Source: JAHHLP01 sp041609895 (GTDB lineage Bacteria > Bacteroidota > Rhodothermia > Rhodothermales > JABDKH01). Taken from it: DNA of 54,016 nt. The stretch is taken from the NCBI GenBank assembly GCA_041609895.1, contig JBFIPX010000003.1, positions 1-54,016 on the forward strand. The letters are read 5' to 3'. How positions within the stretch are numbered: position 1 is the stretch's first letter; every line of letters starts with the position of its first letter. Made by a program: the position numbers and the translations under genes. The notes under the pieces are model-generated. The model worked only from the letters and a program-made list of their open reading frames with translations. It ran no database searches and had not been told where the DNA came from. Below are positions 16,804 through 25,453 of this stretch, one piece after another.

Positions 16804-17904
16804 CTAGACTATCGAAATTGGCTGGAGACTAAAGCACAATACGAATATGATCATCGCGAATATGCCAAGACGTCTGCGGCCCGGTGTCAACGGTTCAGAG
16901 ACCAGCACGGGCGGGTGGTCCACCTTGATGATGAAAACGATGAGTACACACCAGATCAGCCATCCGCTGTGTCCCAAAACGGGTGCGAGATCGAGCAGCA
17001 TGAATGCGACGGTCAGTGCGACGAGTCCGAGCAAGGCGGGGGCGATCAGGGAGTGATCACCTTTGAAAATCTTGGCGAGGTAGACGTAGTAGAGGGCCGT
17101 GAGCGCCGCCCAGTTCCAGGGACCAAGCCAGGCGCGGACATCCGTCATGCCGGGTCCCGGATCGCCTAGAAACCCGAGGCCTCCAGAGAGCAGGAGCAGC
17201 AGAACGAAGCCCCGGGCGAGCAGGCGGTGCCATTTTGCCCCGACCAGCGCGTAAAGGATATGGCCGCCGTCCAGTTGCCCAACCGGCAGCAGGTTCAACG
17301 CCGTGAAAAAGAGAGCGAGCCAAGCTGCAAAGAGCACCGGGTAATGGTACATCTCGTACATCGGTGGTGCATCCTGCGCCAATGCCGTCATCGCCCAGTA
17401 GAGCAGCGTCTGGCCGACGACGATCGTGACAGTCTCGTCCGTTCCAACCGGCTCAGGCATCTGGTCAGGGAACGCTCCTGTATTGGTAATGTGTTGTTTC
17501 AGCGCTATGTGTCCCTCCAGATCGAGCAGGTAGTCAGGCGGAGGCAGCGTGACGAGCGTCGCAATCAGGATCGCTATTGCCGCGACAAAGCCGGCCACCG
17601 GGCCGGCAACTCCAATATCGAACAGCGTTCGCATGCTCGGAACCTGCTCACGGATGCGAATCACGGCGCCCAGTGTTCCTATTCCCAGCAGGGGCAACGG
17701 GATGTAGTAGGGGAGCGAGACCTTCACCTCATGATGGCGAGCAGCGAAATAGTGACCGAACTCGTGCACGGTCAAGAAGAGCATCAACGGCAAGGCGAAT
17801 CGCAGGCCATCCTCTAGAAAGGCTAGCGGGCCTTCCAGAGAATAGACCAGCGATCGATTCGCCCAGAGTCCACCAACGTGAGTGGTGGAGATCAGCGTCG
17901 CCAA
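16804..17904 (-). CDS. Site-2 protease family (M50) membrane protein
   Basis: A membrane metalloprotease of the M50 (S2P) family. Zinc motif HEFGH is at residues 47-51 of the listed frame, and the second motif LNLLPVGQLDGGH supplies D212. About eight hydrophobic segments surround them. The only ATG/GTG/TTG in this frame at the 5' end is TTG at 17904, but the frame stays open upstream to about 18109 and the first ~20 codons before the TTG read as family-like sequence (YWLHVFLFLATL). The real N-terminus is therefore probably upstream, at a non-standard codon, or an ATG has been lost by sequence error. It lies upstream of the surface operon on the same strand, 122 bases apart. Substrate unknown. 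Confidence 0.85.
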   Translation of the reverse strand: MATLISTTHVGGLWANRSLVYSLEGPLAFLEDGLRFALPLMLFLTVHEFGHYFAARHHEVKVSLPYYIPLPLLGIGTLGAVIRIREQVPSMRTLFDIGVAGPVAGFVAAIAILIATLVTLPPPDYLLDLEGHIALKQHITNTGAFPDQMPEPVGTDETVTIVVGQTLLYWAMTALAQDAPPMYEMYHYPVLFAAWLALFFTALNLLPVGQLDGGHILYALVGAKWHRLLARGFVLLLLLSGGLGFLGDPGPGMTDVRAWLGPWNWAALTALYYVYLAKIFKGDHSLIAPALLGLVALTVAFMLLDLAPVLGHSGWLIWCVLIVFIIKVDHPPVLVSEPLTPGRRRLGIFAMIIFVLCFSLQPISIV

Positions 17905-18145
17905 GAAGAGAAAGACGTGAAGCCAGTACCGATCACCCGGTGGCGCCGGCAGCTTCGTTGATCGTCGGACCAGCGCTTTCGGACTCAGGATGTCTTGGAT
18001 CTCAGCGATATGGCATCGTGGGGATTGCGCACCGATGGAACGAGATGTCGGGCGACTGCAAGTAGCAAGCGGCTGCCGCGTCGTCTGATGGGCGGTGCGA
18101 TACGCGGCTCAACAGAAGAAGTTCGTCCGGACGAGAGACCGGCGA

Positions 18146-19351
18146 CTACGACGTAGCCTCAAGTCCTCGTGCGATGCGCCGCACCGCTTCCACGATGTTG
18201 GCCATTGACGCGGCGTACGAAATGCGAAGGCCGTCCGGAAAGCCGAATGCGTCACCTGCCACCAGCGCGACGTGATGCTTCTCAAGGAGGTACAGGCACA
18301 AGTCGGTGCTGGAGGTAATCTCCCGGCCGTTCACCGTTCTGCCGATGTAAGCCGACACGTCGGGGAAGGCGTAAAACGCTCCTTCCGGCAGGGGACATTC
18401 AAGCCCTGGAATGTCTCCCAGAAGCTGCATGAGTCGATCGCGACGCTCACGGAACTCTGCGACCATCGCGCGGATCGGCTCTTTCGGCATCTTGAGCGCC
18501 GCGACACCGGCCTTCTGAGATATACTCGACGGCGCCGATGTAAACTGCGACTGGATTTTGGCAGCGGCTTTCGTGATCTCCGGACGCGCGGCAAGGTAGC
18601 CCAGACGCCAACCCGTCATTGCAAAGCACTTTGAGAACCCGTTGACGGTTATCGTCCGGTCCTTCATACCGTCCAGCGCCGCAAACGACGTGAAGGACAC
18701 GCCGTAAACGATCCGTTCGTATATCTCGTCGGAGACGACGAAGACCTGTGGATGACTCCGGAGCACCTGTGCAAGCGCCTCCAGTTCCTCATGAGAATAG
18801 ACCGAGCCGGTCGGATTCGACGGCGAGCATAAGATCAACATTCTCGTCGACGCCGTGACAGCTTGCTCGAGCTGGTCGGGAGTCATGCGGTAGTCTCCCG
18901 CTGCGTCCGTGGGCACGATAACCGGCGTCGCACCGGCGAGGCGTACCATCTCCGGGTAGCTTACCCAATAGGGTGACGGGATGATGACCTCGTCGCCCGG
19001 TGCGCACAGCGCGAGAACACTCTGGGCAACTGCTTGCTTCGCACCGTTCGAGCAAAGGACATCCTGCGGCTTGTATTTGAGTCCGTTTTCCTCCTCAAGC
19101 TTCTGGCATATCGCTTCGCGAAGCTCAAGCATGCCGGCGTTCTCGGTGTAGCCCGTGAATCCGTCATCGATCGCCTGCTTGGCAGCTGCCGCCACGACCT
19201 CAGGCGTGTCGAAGTCGGGCTCGCCCGCACTCAGGCTGATGACCGGCTTGCCTTCCCGGCGCAGTTGACGAGCCTTGGCCGTCATTGCGAGCGTTGCCGA
19301 CGGCTGCATCGATTCCACGAACGGATTAAAGCGAAGAGTTTCCAGCTGCAC
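18146..19351 (-). CDS. Aspartate aminotransferase-type PLP enzyme
   Basis: A 401-residue fold-type I (class I/II) pyridoxal-phosphate aminotransferase of the prokaryotic aspartate aminotransferase type. It contains SLSAGEPDFDTP near the N-terminus, the SPSNPTG substrate loop, SDEIYERIVY, the PLP-lysine segment GFSKCFAMTGWRLGY, and the C-terminal GLRISYA. The open frame runs back to 19456, but those codons overlap coaD. I start at GTG (19351), which has AGGA six bases upstream and gives a family-length protein. It follows coaD by 26 bases and is likely cotranscribed with rsmD and coaD. The substrate is probably aspartate/oxaloacetate, but aromatic or other use cannot be excluded. Confidence 0.9.
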   Translation of the reverse strand: MQLETLRFNPFVESMQPSATLAMTAKARQLRREGKPVISLSAGEPDFDTPEVVAAAAKQAIDDGFTGYTENAGMLELREAICQKLEEENGLKYKPQDVLCSNGAKQAVAQSVLALCAPGDEVIIPSPYWVSYPEMVRLAGATPVIVPTDAAGDYRMTPDQLEQAVTASTRMLILCSPSNPTGSVYSHEELEALAQVLRSHPQVFVVSDEIYERIVYGVSFTSFAALDGMKDRTITVNGFSKCFAMTGWRLGYLAARPEITKAAAKIQSQFTSAPSSISQKAGVAALKMPKEPIRAMVAEFRERRDRLMQLLGDIPGLECPLPEGAFYAFPDVSAYIGRTVNGREITSSTDLCLYLLEKHHVALVAGDAFGFPDGLRISYAASMANIVEAVRRIARGLEATS

Positions 19352-19377
19352 GGTGTTCCTGTTGTTTAAGGCTGCGC

Positions 19378-19875
19378 CTACTGAGATCGGGTGCGGCGGC
19401 GATTCAGCACGTGGTTTACCTCCGCCGGCACGAACGCCGAGACGTCGCCCCCCCATCGGTATATGTCGCGGACAATCGTCGAACTGATAGAAGAGTGCTC
19501 GGGGGATGCCGCGATGAAGATCGTTTCCAACCCTTGCGCCAGACTGAGGTTCGCGTGTGCCATTCTAGCCTCATAGTCGAAATCCCCGGCCTGTCGCAGG
19601 CCCCGGACCAGAGCATGAGCGTTTCGCGAAGCTGCATACTCAGCCACGAGCCCCGAAAAGGTCACAGCGGACACGTTTTTCAGTCCTTTGGTAATCGACT
19701 CGATCAGCCGCTTTCTCTCCTCCGGCTCCAACAGCGACTTCTTGCTCTCGTTGATGCCGATTGCAACCTCGACGTGATCAAATAATCGAGCAGCCCTGGT
19801 AACGATGTCGAGATGTCCGAGCGTAAACGGATCGAACGAGCCCGGGAAGATCACGAGCCGTGAACTATTCGGCAT
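19378..19875 (-). CDS. coaD: Phosphopantetheine adenylyltransferase CoaD
   Basis: A 165-residue enzyme joining ATP and 4'-phosphopantetheine to dephospho-CoA, the penultimate step of CoA synthesis. The nucleotidyltransferase signature FPGSFDPFTLGHLD (TxGH, residues about 10-23) and the later SSISST-x-VR motif are complete. The length is normal (about 160). Its first 11 bases overlap the end of rsmD, the usual Bacteroidota and Firmicutes arrangement of rsmD-coaD. Confidence 0.97.
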   Translation of the reverse strand: MPNSSRLVIFPGSFDPFTLGHLDIVTRAARLFDHVEVAIGINESKKSLLEPEERKRLIESITKGLKNVSAVTFSGLVAEYAASRNAHALVRGLRQAGDFDYEARMAHANLSLAQGLETIFIAASPEHSSISSTIVRDIYRWGGDVSAFVPAEVNHVLNRRRTRSQ

Positions 19876-20425
19876 GAGCTAATGGGGCATGCGGTGCCTG
19901 AAAGAATGTGATGACCGTGTCGCCATATCTGCGCTGCAGAACGAGCGTGTCGGTACCCTCAAAATCGCGGCTTCGGTCGTGCTCCAAGATAAGAAAACCA
20001 CCCGGCTTGATGAGGGGCAGACAGGCCTCCAGCAGCTCCTCCAAATCTTCAGAGGCATAAGGCGGATCGGCAAATACCAGGTCGAAACTGTGAGCCTGCG
20101 CATCCCTGGCGAATCGCATAACATCATCGCGGACGAATCGACAACGATTAGCAACGTCTAACGATCGTGCGTTCCCTTCTACGGTGCGGAGCGCGCGTGC
20201 GTTCTGCTCCACAAAGGTGACGTGGCTGGCGCCTCTACTGATCGCCTCCAGACCGAGCGACCCGCTTCCGGCATAAAGGTCTGCCGCCCTGATGCCCTCG
20301 AGGTCTGCTCGTCCTGCAAGTATGTTGAACAAGGATTCGCGCGTCCGGTCAGATGTGGGCCGGACATCCCTTCCGGGTGGCACCTTGAGCAGTCGACTTC
20401 GAAATTCGCCGGAAATGATCCGCAT
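19865..20425 (-). CDS. rsmD: 16S rRNA (guanine966-N2)-methyltransferase RsmD
   Basis: A 186-residue SAM-dependent methyltransferase acting on G966 of 16S rRNA. N-terminal MRIISGEFRSR and RPTSDRTRESLFNIL are diagnostic; the SAM loop DLYAGSGSLGLEAISRG (about 46-62) and the catalytic DPPY motif (about 120) are present. It overlaps coaD by 11 bases and starts 23 bases after the PilM-like gene. Confidence 0.97.
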   Translation of the reverse strand: MRIISGEFRSRLLKVPPGRDVRPTSDRTRESLFNILAGRADLEGIRAADLYAGSGSLGLEAISRGASHVTFVEQNARALRTVEGNARSLDVANRCRFVRDDVMRFARDAQAHSFDLVFADPPYASEDLEELLEACLPLIKPGGFLILEHDRSRDFEGTDTLVLQRRYGDTVITFFQAPHAPLAHAE

Positions 20426-20448
20426 CTGAGGCAGACGACGCTGCAGGG

Positions 20449-21333
20449 CTAGAGGGCACCACCGATGCTCAGCACGTACTGACCCGGATCAAACTTGATG
20501 TCGGCTGGTGCATTCGAGACGATCGAAAGGGGATTCATGCGTGTCACTTTCGGCGACACGAGCTTTGCCAGTTCAGCTTCAAGATCATTGTCCTCATCCC
20601 CGTAGAGGAATACCTGCGATACCTTGCGGAGCGAGATGCCCGACCGCTTGATTTCGGCCAGAGCATGGTAGCAGACATCGGCCGGATCAGTCACGGTGGC
20701 GACCTCACTGGAACGAAGTTGGCGACCTACGACCAAGCCGATCTCGGTCGAGCCGTCATCGCGACCAACGAGAAGCCGTACAGCGTCCGGGTCAGACGCC
20801 TCAAATTGCCGTGCGACCCGGGCCGCCGCTTGCATGCAGGTCAGATACCTGTACTGACTTCCCTCAAAGACACCCAGCATATCGGCCAGTCGGTCCCACT
20901 TGACCTGCGGCATCGTGGCGACGTGATGCCACACCACTTCCTCGCCTTCCGAATCCTCACTGGCGACAACATCGGACGTCAATGCCATCGGCTCCTCCGA
21001 GCCCGTAACGAGACGTGCTTCCCCTTCGAGATGGTCCTTGCGCTCGTCTTCACTGAGAGTCGAGGAGAGAGGTGAGTAAAAGTCGACGCACTCCTTGGCC
21101 GGAACCACGACCGTGAAATGCCGTGACGACGTTCCCGAGAAGACGTCTACCAGCGCCTCCTGAATCGTTTTCACCTGCTCCGGGCCACCCTGGTAGACCG
21201 CCTGCTCGGCGTCGAACTCAAAGTCGCAGCTTCCGAGACGATGTAGGCGAAGGTTCGACGATCCGTGCTCCACCTCAGCATATCGCATCGCGGTGCCATC
21301 AAAGAAGAGTCCGGACTGTACGCGTTTATCCAT
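20449..21333 (-). CDS. PilM-like / DUF3822-like actin-fold protein
   Basis: A 294-residue soluble protein. In Bacteroidota a DUF3822 gene usually precedes rsmD and coaD, and this one sits in that place. The architecture is that of PilM/GspL-type actin-fold proteins: an initial beta hairpin (SGLFFDGTAMRYAEVE), a second subdomain start (FTVVVPAKECVDFYSPLSS, followed by an EExR-like helix with LSEDERKDHLEGEA), a third beta unit (RLLVGRDDGSTEIGLVV, about 185-201), and a terminal SQVFLYGDEDN-x-LEAELAKL segment like the PilM C-terminus. No nucleotide-binding residues are certain. In type IV pili PilM binds PilN; the next gene upstream is a membrane protein that could be such a partner. Function here unknown. 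Confidence 0.7.
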   Translation of the reverse strand: MDKRVQSGLFFDGTAMRYAEVEHGSSNLRLHRLGSCDFEFDAEQAVYQGGPEQVKTIQEALVDVFSGTSSRHFTVVVPAKECVDFYSPLSSTLSEDERKDHLEGEARLVTGSEEPMALTSDVVASEDSEGEEVVWHHVATMPQVKWDRLADMLGVFEGSQYRYLTCMQAAARVARQFEASDPDAVRLLVGRDDGSTEIGLVVGRQLRSSEVATVTDPADVCYHALAEIKRSGISLRKVSQVFLYGDEDNDLEAELAKLVSPKVTRMNPLSIVSNAPADIKFDPGQYVLSIGGAL

Positions 21334-21404
21334 TGATCAACTCACGACCTGCGCGCCTTGTCTGACCTCCCGCCCCGTCAACCGGAGTCCAGCTCGGCCG
21401 TACC

Positions 21405-21866
21405 CTACTCCCAGGATGCCGCGTTCAGCTTCGTAATGTCTGGCTCCAGCGTGCCGATCTGATCGTCGGAATCCGGATCCTGAAGCAGATAGGTATTGAC
21501 ACGCGATGTGTCGTTGACGCTCAGGACGAACTTCTTGCCCGTCCGCGGCGAGTGTACCAACGAGTCGGCTACGAAGCCCTCCCAGAAGATGCTGTCGGCC
21601 GCCATCCGATACAGGGAGTCGTTCCGGACGAAGTCGACAAGCGAGTCGAGAGTAGTCACGAAACGGTCGTTGAGTTCCTCATATCGGATCATCGCCGTCC
21701 TGACTGAACCCATTCGCGAGCGCGTCATCTCGGTAATCTTCTCCTGGCGCTCTATCGCCTCGTACGGCTCCGTTATGGAGACGAACAACCAGTAGGCCAA
21801 CGCCACAATTACAAGACCCAACGCGACCTGAATTCCCACCTGAACGCCGTGGCTGTGTATCGCCAT
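21405..21866 (-). CDS. Bacteroidota-conserved membrane protein, PilN-like topology
   Basis: A 153-residue protein with one N-terminal membrane span (about 10-30) and a large C-terminal domain predicted outside the cytosol. A charged helix (about 35-70) follows the span, then DSLVDFVRNDS and a beta-rich region, ending in LNAASWE. From memory, a Bacteroidota family of like size and topology ends in NAGNWE and neighbours DUF3822; this looks like its counterpart. I start at ATG (21866); a TTG at 21911 is possible but adds unusual residues, and GGGAG lies upstream of the ATG. It is 71 bases upstream of the PilM-like gene on the same strand. No function is established. Confidence 0.65.
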   Translation of the reverse strand: MAIHSHGVQVGIQVALGLVIVALAYWLFVSITEPYEAIERQEKITEMTRSRMGSVRTAMIRYEELNDRFVTTLDSLVDFVRNDSLYRMAADSIFWEGFVADSLVHSPRTGKKFVLSVNDTSRVNTYLLQDPDSDDQIGTLEPDITKLNAASWE

Positions 21867-21957
21867 CTCCGTCACTCCCGAAAACCCTGACAAAAACGTG
21901 AGCTTCGTCAACGTTGAACGGTGATCCCAACTACCACCGCACGTTCACGAAGGTCGT

Positions 21958-21992
21958 CGAAAATACAAGGTCACCCCCCTAAATGCAACAAA
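21958..21992 (-). promoter_or_regulatory. Candidate Bacteroidota-type promoter
   Basis: On the minus strand TATTTTCG (21965-21958) differs from the TAnnTTTG consensus at one base. TTG (21988-21986) lies 20 bases upstream and TTTG (21992-21989) 23 bases upstream. Transcription would begin near 21951 and serve the cluster from the PilN-like gene to the aminotransferase. Confidence 0.45.
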
Positions 21993-22128
21993 CGCGCAGT
22001 TGCTGGACGGCCGCCTTAAAGCTCTAAAACCGTCGTTACAGTGCCACGGAATCGGATTGGTGCGTACCTTTTCGCGTTAACTCGAAAGCGCAACGTACAG
22101 AAGCTGTAAAGAGCTCTTCCAATAGCCT

Positions 22129-22863
22129 GTGACAAGCCTGCTTGTAAACATCGATCACGTCGCCACGCTTCGGAATGCCCGTCGCGAGCAGTTCCCGGAC
22201 CCCGTGCATGCGGCGGCTATCTGCGAAATGGCAGGTGCCGACGGTGTGGTTTTTCACCTTCGCGAGGACCGGAGACATATTACCGAACGTGACGTTCGGC
22301 TTCTCAAGGAGACCGTGCAGGGACGACTGGACTTCGAGCTTTCGACGGCAGAGGAGATCGTGAACATATGCTGCGACACGATGCCGGACGTAGCCACCCT
22401 GGTGCCAGAACGGCGAGAGGAAGTCACCACAGAGGGAGGGCTCGATATTCGTACGGCGCGCAATCGTCTGGAAGTCGTAATCCCGCGGCTGTTTGACGCT
22501 GGTATCCCGGAGATATCTCTGTTTGTGGATCCGGACTCCGATCAGATTGAGATGTCACGAGAAGTAGGAGCCAATTGCATCGAACTTCACACGGGTGACT
22601 TCTCAAATGCCTCAACGTTTGAGGAACAGCGGTCGGAAGCATCCAGACTGGCGTCCGCAGCTCGCTTGGCAACCGAGATCGGCCTCAAGGTGCATGCCGG
22701 TCACGGGTTGAATTATCGCAACTATCCCATTTTCGGGGCTTCCGTGCGCAACGTCGAGGAAGTGTCAATCGGCTTCGCGATTATCGCAAGGGCATTGATG
22801 GCCGGACTCGGGCAGGCCGTTGAAGAGATGAACGCGATCGTCAAGCGCGACTATTCCTCATGA
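22129..22863 (+). CDS. pdxJ: Pyridoxine 5'-phosphate synthase PdxJ
   Basis: A 244-residue TIM-barrel enzyme that condenses 1-deoxyxylulose 5-phosphate with 3-amino-2-oxopropyl phosphate to pyridoxine 5'-phosphate. Seen: VNIDHVATLRNARR at the N-terminus, ICEMAGADGVVFHLREDRRHI, MPDVATLVPERREEVTTEGGLD, and GHGLNYRN near the end, all family marks. The start is GTG (22129) with only a weak ribosome binding site. Together with pdxB at 23854-25023 it indicates the DXP-dependent B6 route. Confidence 0.96.
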   Translation: MTSLLVNIDHVATLRNARREQFPDPVHAAAICEMAGADGVVFHLREDRRHITERDVRLLKETVQGRLDFELSTAEEIVNICCDTMPDVATLVPERREEVTTEGGLDIRTARNRLEVVIPRLFDAGIPEISLFVDPDSDQIEMSREVGANCIELHTGDFSNASTFEEQRSEASRLASAARLATEIGLKVHAGHGLNYRNYPIFGASVRNVEEVSIGFAIIARALMAGLGQAVEEMNAIVKRDYSS

Positions 22864-22918
22864 GGGTCGACGCAACGCAAGCAGATTCCACGCACGACAT
22901 GGCGTCACCAAACAACTG

Positions 22919-23824
22919 ATGTCTTCTAACGAGTTTGACGATGTCCCGGAAGGACACCGCAGCGGGTACGTCACGCTGGTAGGCAAACCCAACGCCGGCA
23001 AGAGCACTCTCATGAATGCTCTTCTCGGAAGAAAGCTGTCTATCGTTACTTCCAAGCCCCAGACGACTCGCCATCGCGTGCTTGGGATCGCTAACGAACT
23101 CGGATACCAGATCATCTTTCTGGACACTCCCGGCGTGATCGAGCCACGATATGGACTGCAGAAGTCCATGATGAAATCGGTTCGACACGCGGTTCAGGAT
23201 GCCGACCTGATGCTATTTATCGCCGATGCGACAACGGAATCACCCGACACGCTGAGTCTAACGGAGGTGGGCGATCGGCCCGCCATTCTGGTTCTCAATA
23301 AGATGGATCTCGTCCGTGAGCGGGACGCTCTTCCTCTCGTGAAAAGCTACGTGGAGCTGCGGACATTTGAGGACGTCGTTCCCGTTTCCGCGAAGAAGAA
23401 GACGAATCTGGACATATTGATGGATGCCGTCGTTACGAGATTGCCGGAGGGACCGCCGTTCTATCCGAAGGACATCGTAAGCGAGCATCCTGAGCGCTTC
23501 TTCGTGGCCGAGATTATCAGGGAAAAGGTCTTTGAACGCTTCTCCAGAGAAATCCCATACTCGACCCAGGTCAACATTGTAGCGTTCGATGAAAAAAACC
23601 AACATGGCAAGGATGTGATCGATGCCGAAATTGTTGTGGAGCGGGAGTCCCAAAAACCAATCCTTATCGGAAAGGGTGGCAAAGCGATAAAGTCGCTTGG
23701 GATCGCATCGAGGAAGGCCATCGAGTCTTTCCTTGACCGGCCCGTGCACCTGCGGCTATTCGTGAAGGTGCGGAAGGGATGGCGGGATAGTGGGACGTTT
23801 CTGCGGTCGTACGGATACGAGTAG
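22919..23824 (+). CDS. era: GTPase Era
   Basis: A 301-residue GTPase for 16S rRNA 3'-end maturation and 30S assembly. G1 is GKPNAGKST (about residue 22-30); T of switch I lies in SKPQTTRH; G3 is DTPGV; G4 is NKMD; G5 is VSAKK. The C-terminal type II KH domain has GKGGKAIKSLG. The ATG at 22919 follows pdxJ by 55 bases. It converges with pdxB, only 29 bases apart, and no strong terminator is visible between them. Confidence 0.98.
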   Translation: MSSNEFDDVPEGHRSGYVTLVGKPNAGKSTLMNALLGRKLSIVTSKPQTTRHRVLGIANELGYQIIFLDTPGVIEPRYGLQKSMMKSVRHAVQDADLMLFIADATTESPDTLSLTEVGDRPAILVLNKMDLVRERDALPLVKSYVELRTFEDVVPVSAKKKTNLDILMDAVVTRLPEGPPFYPKDIVSEHPERFFVAEIIREKVFERFSREIPYSTQVNIVAFDEKNQHGKDVIDAEIVVERESQKPILIGKGGKAIKSLGIASRKAIESFLDRPVHLRLFVKVRKGWRDSGTFLRSYGYE

Positions 23825-23853
23825 GATAGGACGACGGACGGCGCCGCGCCAGA

Positions 23854-25023
23854 TTAAGGACCGTCGTGCCTTGCCGTTACACCGATGGCGCGGGCGATGG
23901 TCTGCAGCGGCTCGGGTAGATACGTAATGTCGACTTCAAAGTGGCTGAAAACGCGTCGCATCGGATAATCCCGTCTCAGTCTTCGAAATGCTTCAGCCAG
24001 GTCCGCCTCGCGAGCCACGGCAGCCTTCAGGTGGCGATCATCTCGTTGGATATCGTACACGCGCTTGATGAGTTCATGTGTCCATGCCACGTCGGACTTG
24101 CCAACGTACGCCGGCGGGGCGATCTCCTCTCGAGCCTCGTCTACCTTCGAATCCGACGCAGCGCTTTCCACCTCAGCGAATGCCCGAACGGCGTCGGCCA
24201 TTACTCTGGCTCCTTCCAGCTTGGAGTCCAAAGCATAGCCGGCGATATGTGGTGTCGCGACCTCAGCCCGGTCGATGAGCAGCCGATCCGGAGCCGGTTC
24301 GTTGTCGAACACGTCGAGAACGACAGGGCCTATTTCACTCGAAAGCATTGACGTGATTAACGCGGTCTCGTCGATTACCGCCCCCCGCGACGTGTTGATG
24401 AGAATCGCATCACGCCGCATTCGGTCGAGTTCCGCACGACCGATCAGTCGCTCGGTAGGGAACGGGACATCGCGGGTGAGCGGAACGTGAAGAGATATCA
24501 GGTTGGAACGTTCAAGCAGTTCATTCAGAGGGACGGCTTCGAGGTCGCCTGCGAACTTCGGATCAAGAGATTCAAGCGGCGGGTCGTTCACGATCACTGT
24601 AGCACCCGCCCGGCGTAAACGCGAGGCGACGCGCGAACCGACGTTTCCGTAACCGACAATACCAACCGTCAGTTGCTGCAGGGCCCATTCAAGTCGGACC
24701 AGGATGCTGAATGCAGCCGCCATCACATAATCAGCGACCGACGGAGCGTTGCACCCCGGGGCACTGACGAATTGGATTCCGCGGGCCGCAAGGTAGTCAA
24801 CGTCGATATGATCAGTTCCGGAGGTCGCCGAACCTACGAAACGAACGTCTGCCCCTTCGAGGAGGTTGGCGTCGACGCGGGTCACGCTTCGGACGAGAAG
24901 AACATCCGCGTCTTGAACGGCTATGCGGCCGATGTCGGAGCCCGGCATTTCGATGACGGTGCCTACATGACCCAACGTAGACACCAGGGCAGGTATATCC
25001 CGATCCGCAACGATTTTCAACAT
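23854..25023 (-). CDS. pdxB: Erythronate-4-phosphate dehydrogenase PdxB
   Basis: A 389-residue NAD-dependent dehydrogenase of the D-2-hydroxyacid family, second step of DXP-dependent vitamin B6 synthesis. The substrate domain opens with KIVADRDIPAL; the Rossmann loop is VGIVGYGNVGSRVASRL (about 122-138); INTSRGAVIDE and the catalytic ATPHIAGY are intact. The C-terminal extension of about 100 residues matches the PdxB dimerisation domain (DUF3410), which distinguishes it from SerA or GhrB. The ATG is at 25023 with AAGG upstream. Confidence 0.95.
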   Translation of the reverse strand: MLKIVADRDIPALVSTLGHVGTVIEMPGSDIGRIAVQDADVLLVRSVTRVDANLLEGADVRFVGSATSGTDHIDVDYLAARGIQFVSAPGCNAPSVADYVMAAAFSILVRLEWALQQLTVGIVGYGNVGSRVASRLRRAGATVIVNDPPLESLDPKFAGDLEAVPLNELLERSNLISLHVPLTRDVPFPTERLIGRAELDRMRRDAILINTSRGAVIDETALITSMLSSEIGPVVLDVFDNEPAPDRLLIDRAEVATPHIAGYALDSKLEGARVMADAVRAFAEVESAASDSKVDEAREEIAPPAYVGKSDVAWTHELIKRVYDIQRDDRHLKAAVAREADLAEAFRRLRRDYPMRRVFSHFEVDITYLPEPLQTIARAIGVTARHDGP

Positions 25024-25453
25024 TTACCGTACCTTGTTGTACTTCAGCTATAGACGCCTAAACCCACGATTCACCCATCGCCACGCGTCATGGCCGAACC
25101 GCTGACAACGGAAACGCCACCTGTTGAGACATCATTCCAAAAAATCGGCCTTCTTGTAGCCAAGAGCGCTGTTTTTCTGAATTCATTTATTAAATCCAGC
25201 AGGCTATCCGTCCATAGATCCGCAACCCCACGGCGGGTCGATGAATGGCCCGTGAAAGCGTCATGAACGCGGCATAAACCCGAAGCGAACGCCGCATGAA
25301 GAAAAGCGCTTTCTTGTCGTAAGTACAAACAAAACAAAACTTTACATCTTTATCATTTTGAGAAACCTTGTTGTCGCGTTGATGTTTGGCGGCAACTTGA
25401 TCGGCCCCGGAGGCAGATCAATCCAGATTTTGAAACAACACAGTCGTTTATAA
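25024..25453. other. 430-base intergenic region, divergent pdxB / wall hydrolase
   Basis: No coding frame is supported. It should hold the promoters of pdxB (minus) and the SleB-type gene (plus). A perfect 10-base palindrome AAAGCGCTTT lies at 25303-25312. GCGGC and GCCGC arms about 20 bases apart lie just to its left (around 25268-25295). The last 130 bases are AT-rich. A TATAAATG 16 bases after a TTTG (about 25428-25456) resembles a promoter but overlaps the hydrolase ATG. I see no RNA gene or repeat array. Confidence 0.5.

Noticed and set aside
19352..19456. Extension of the aminotransferase to 19456
   Set aside because: It overlaps coaD by about 80 bases and lacks family similarity; a GTG with a ribosome site exists at 19351.
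25268..25312. Possible small RNA or riboswitch upstream of pdxB
   Set aside because: Only short palindromes are visible; no conserved aptamer pattern, and B6 genes have no established riboswitch of this form.
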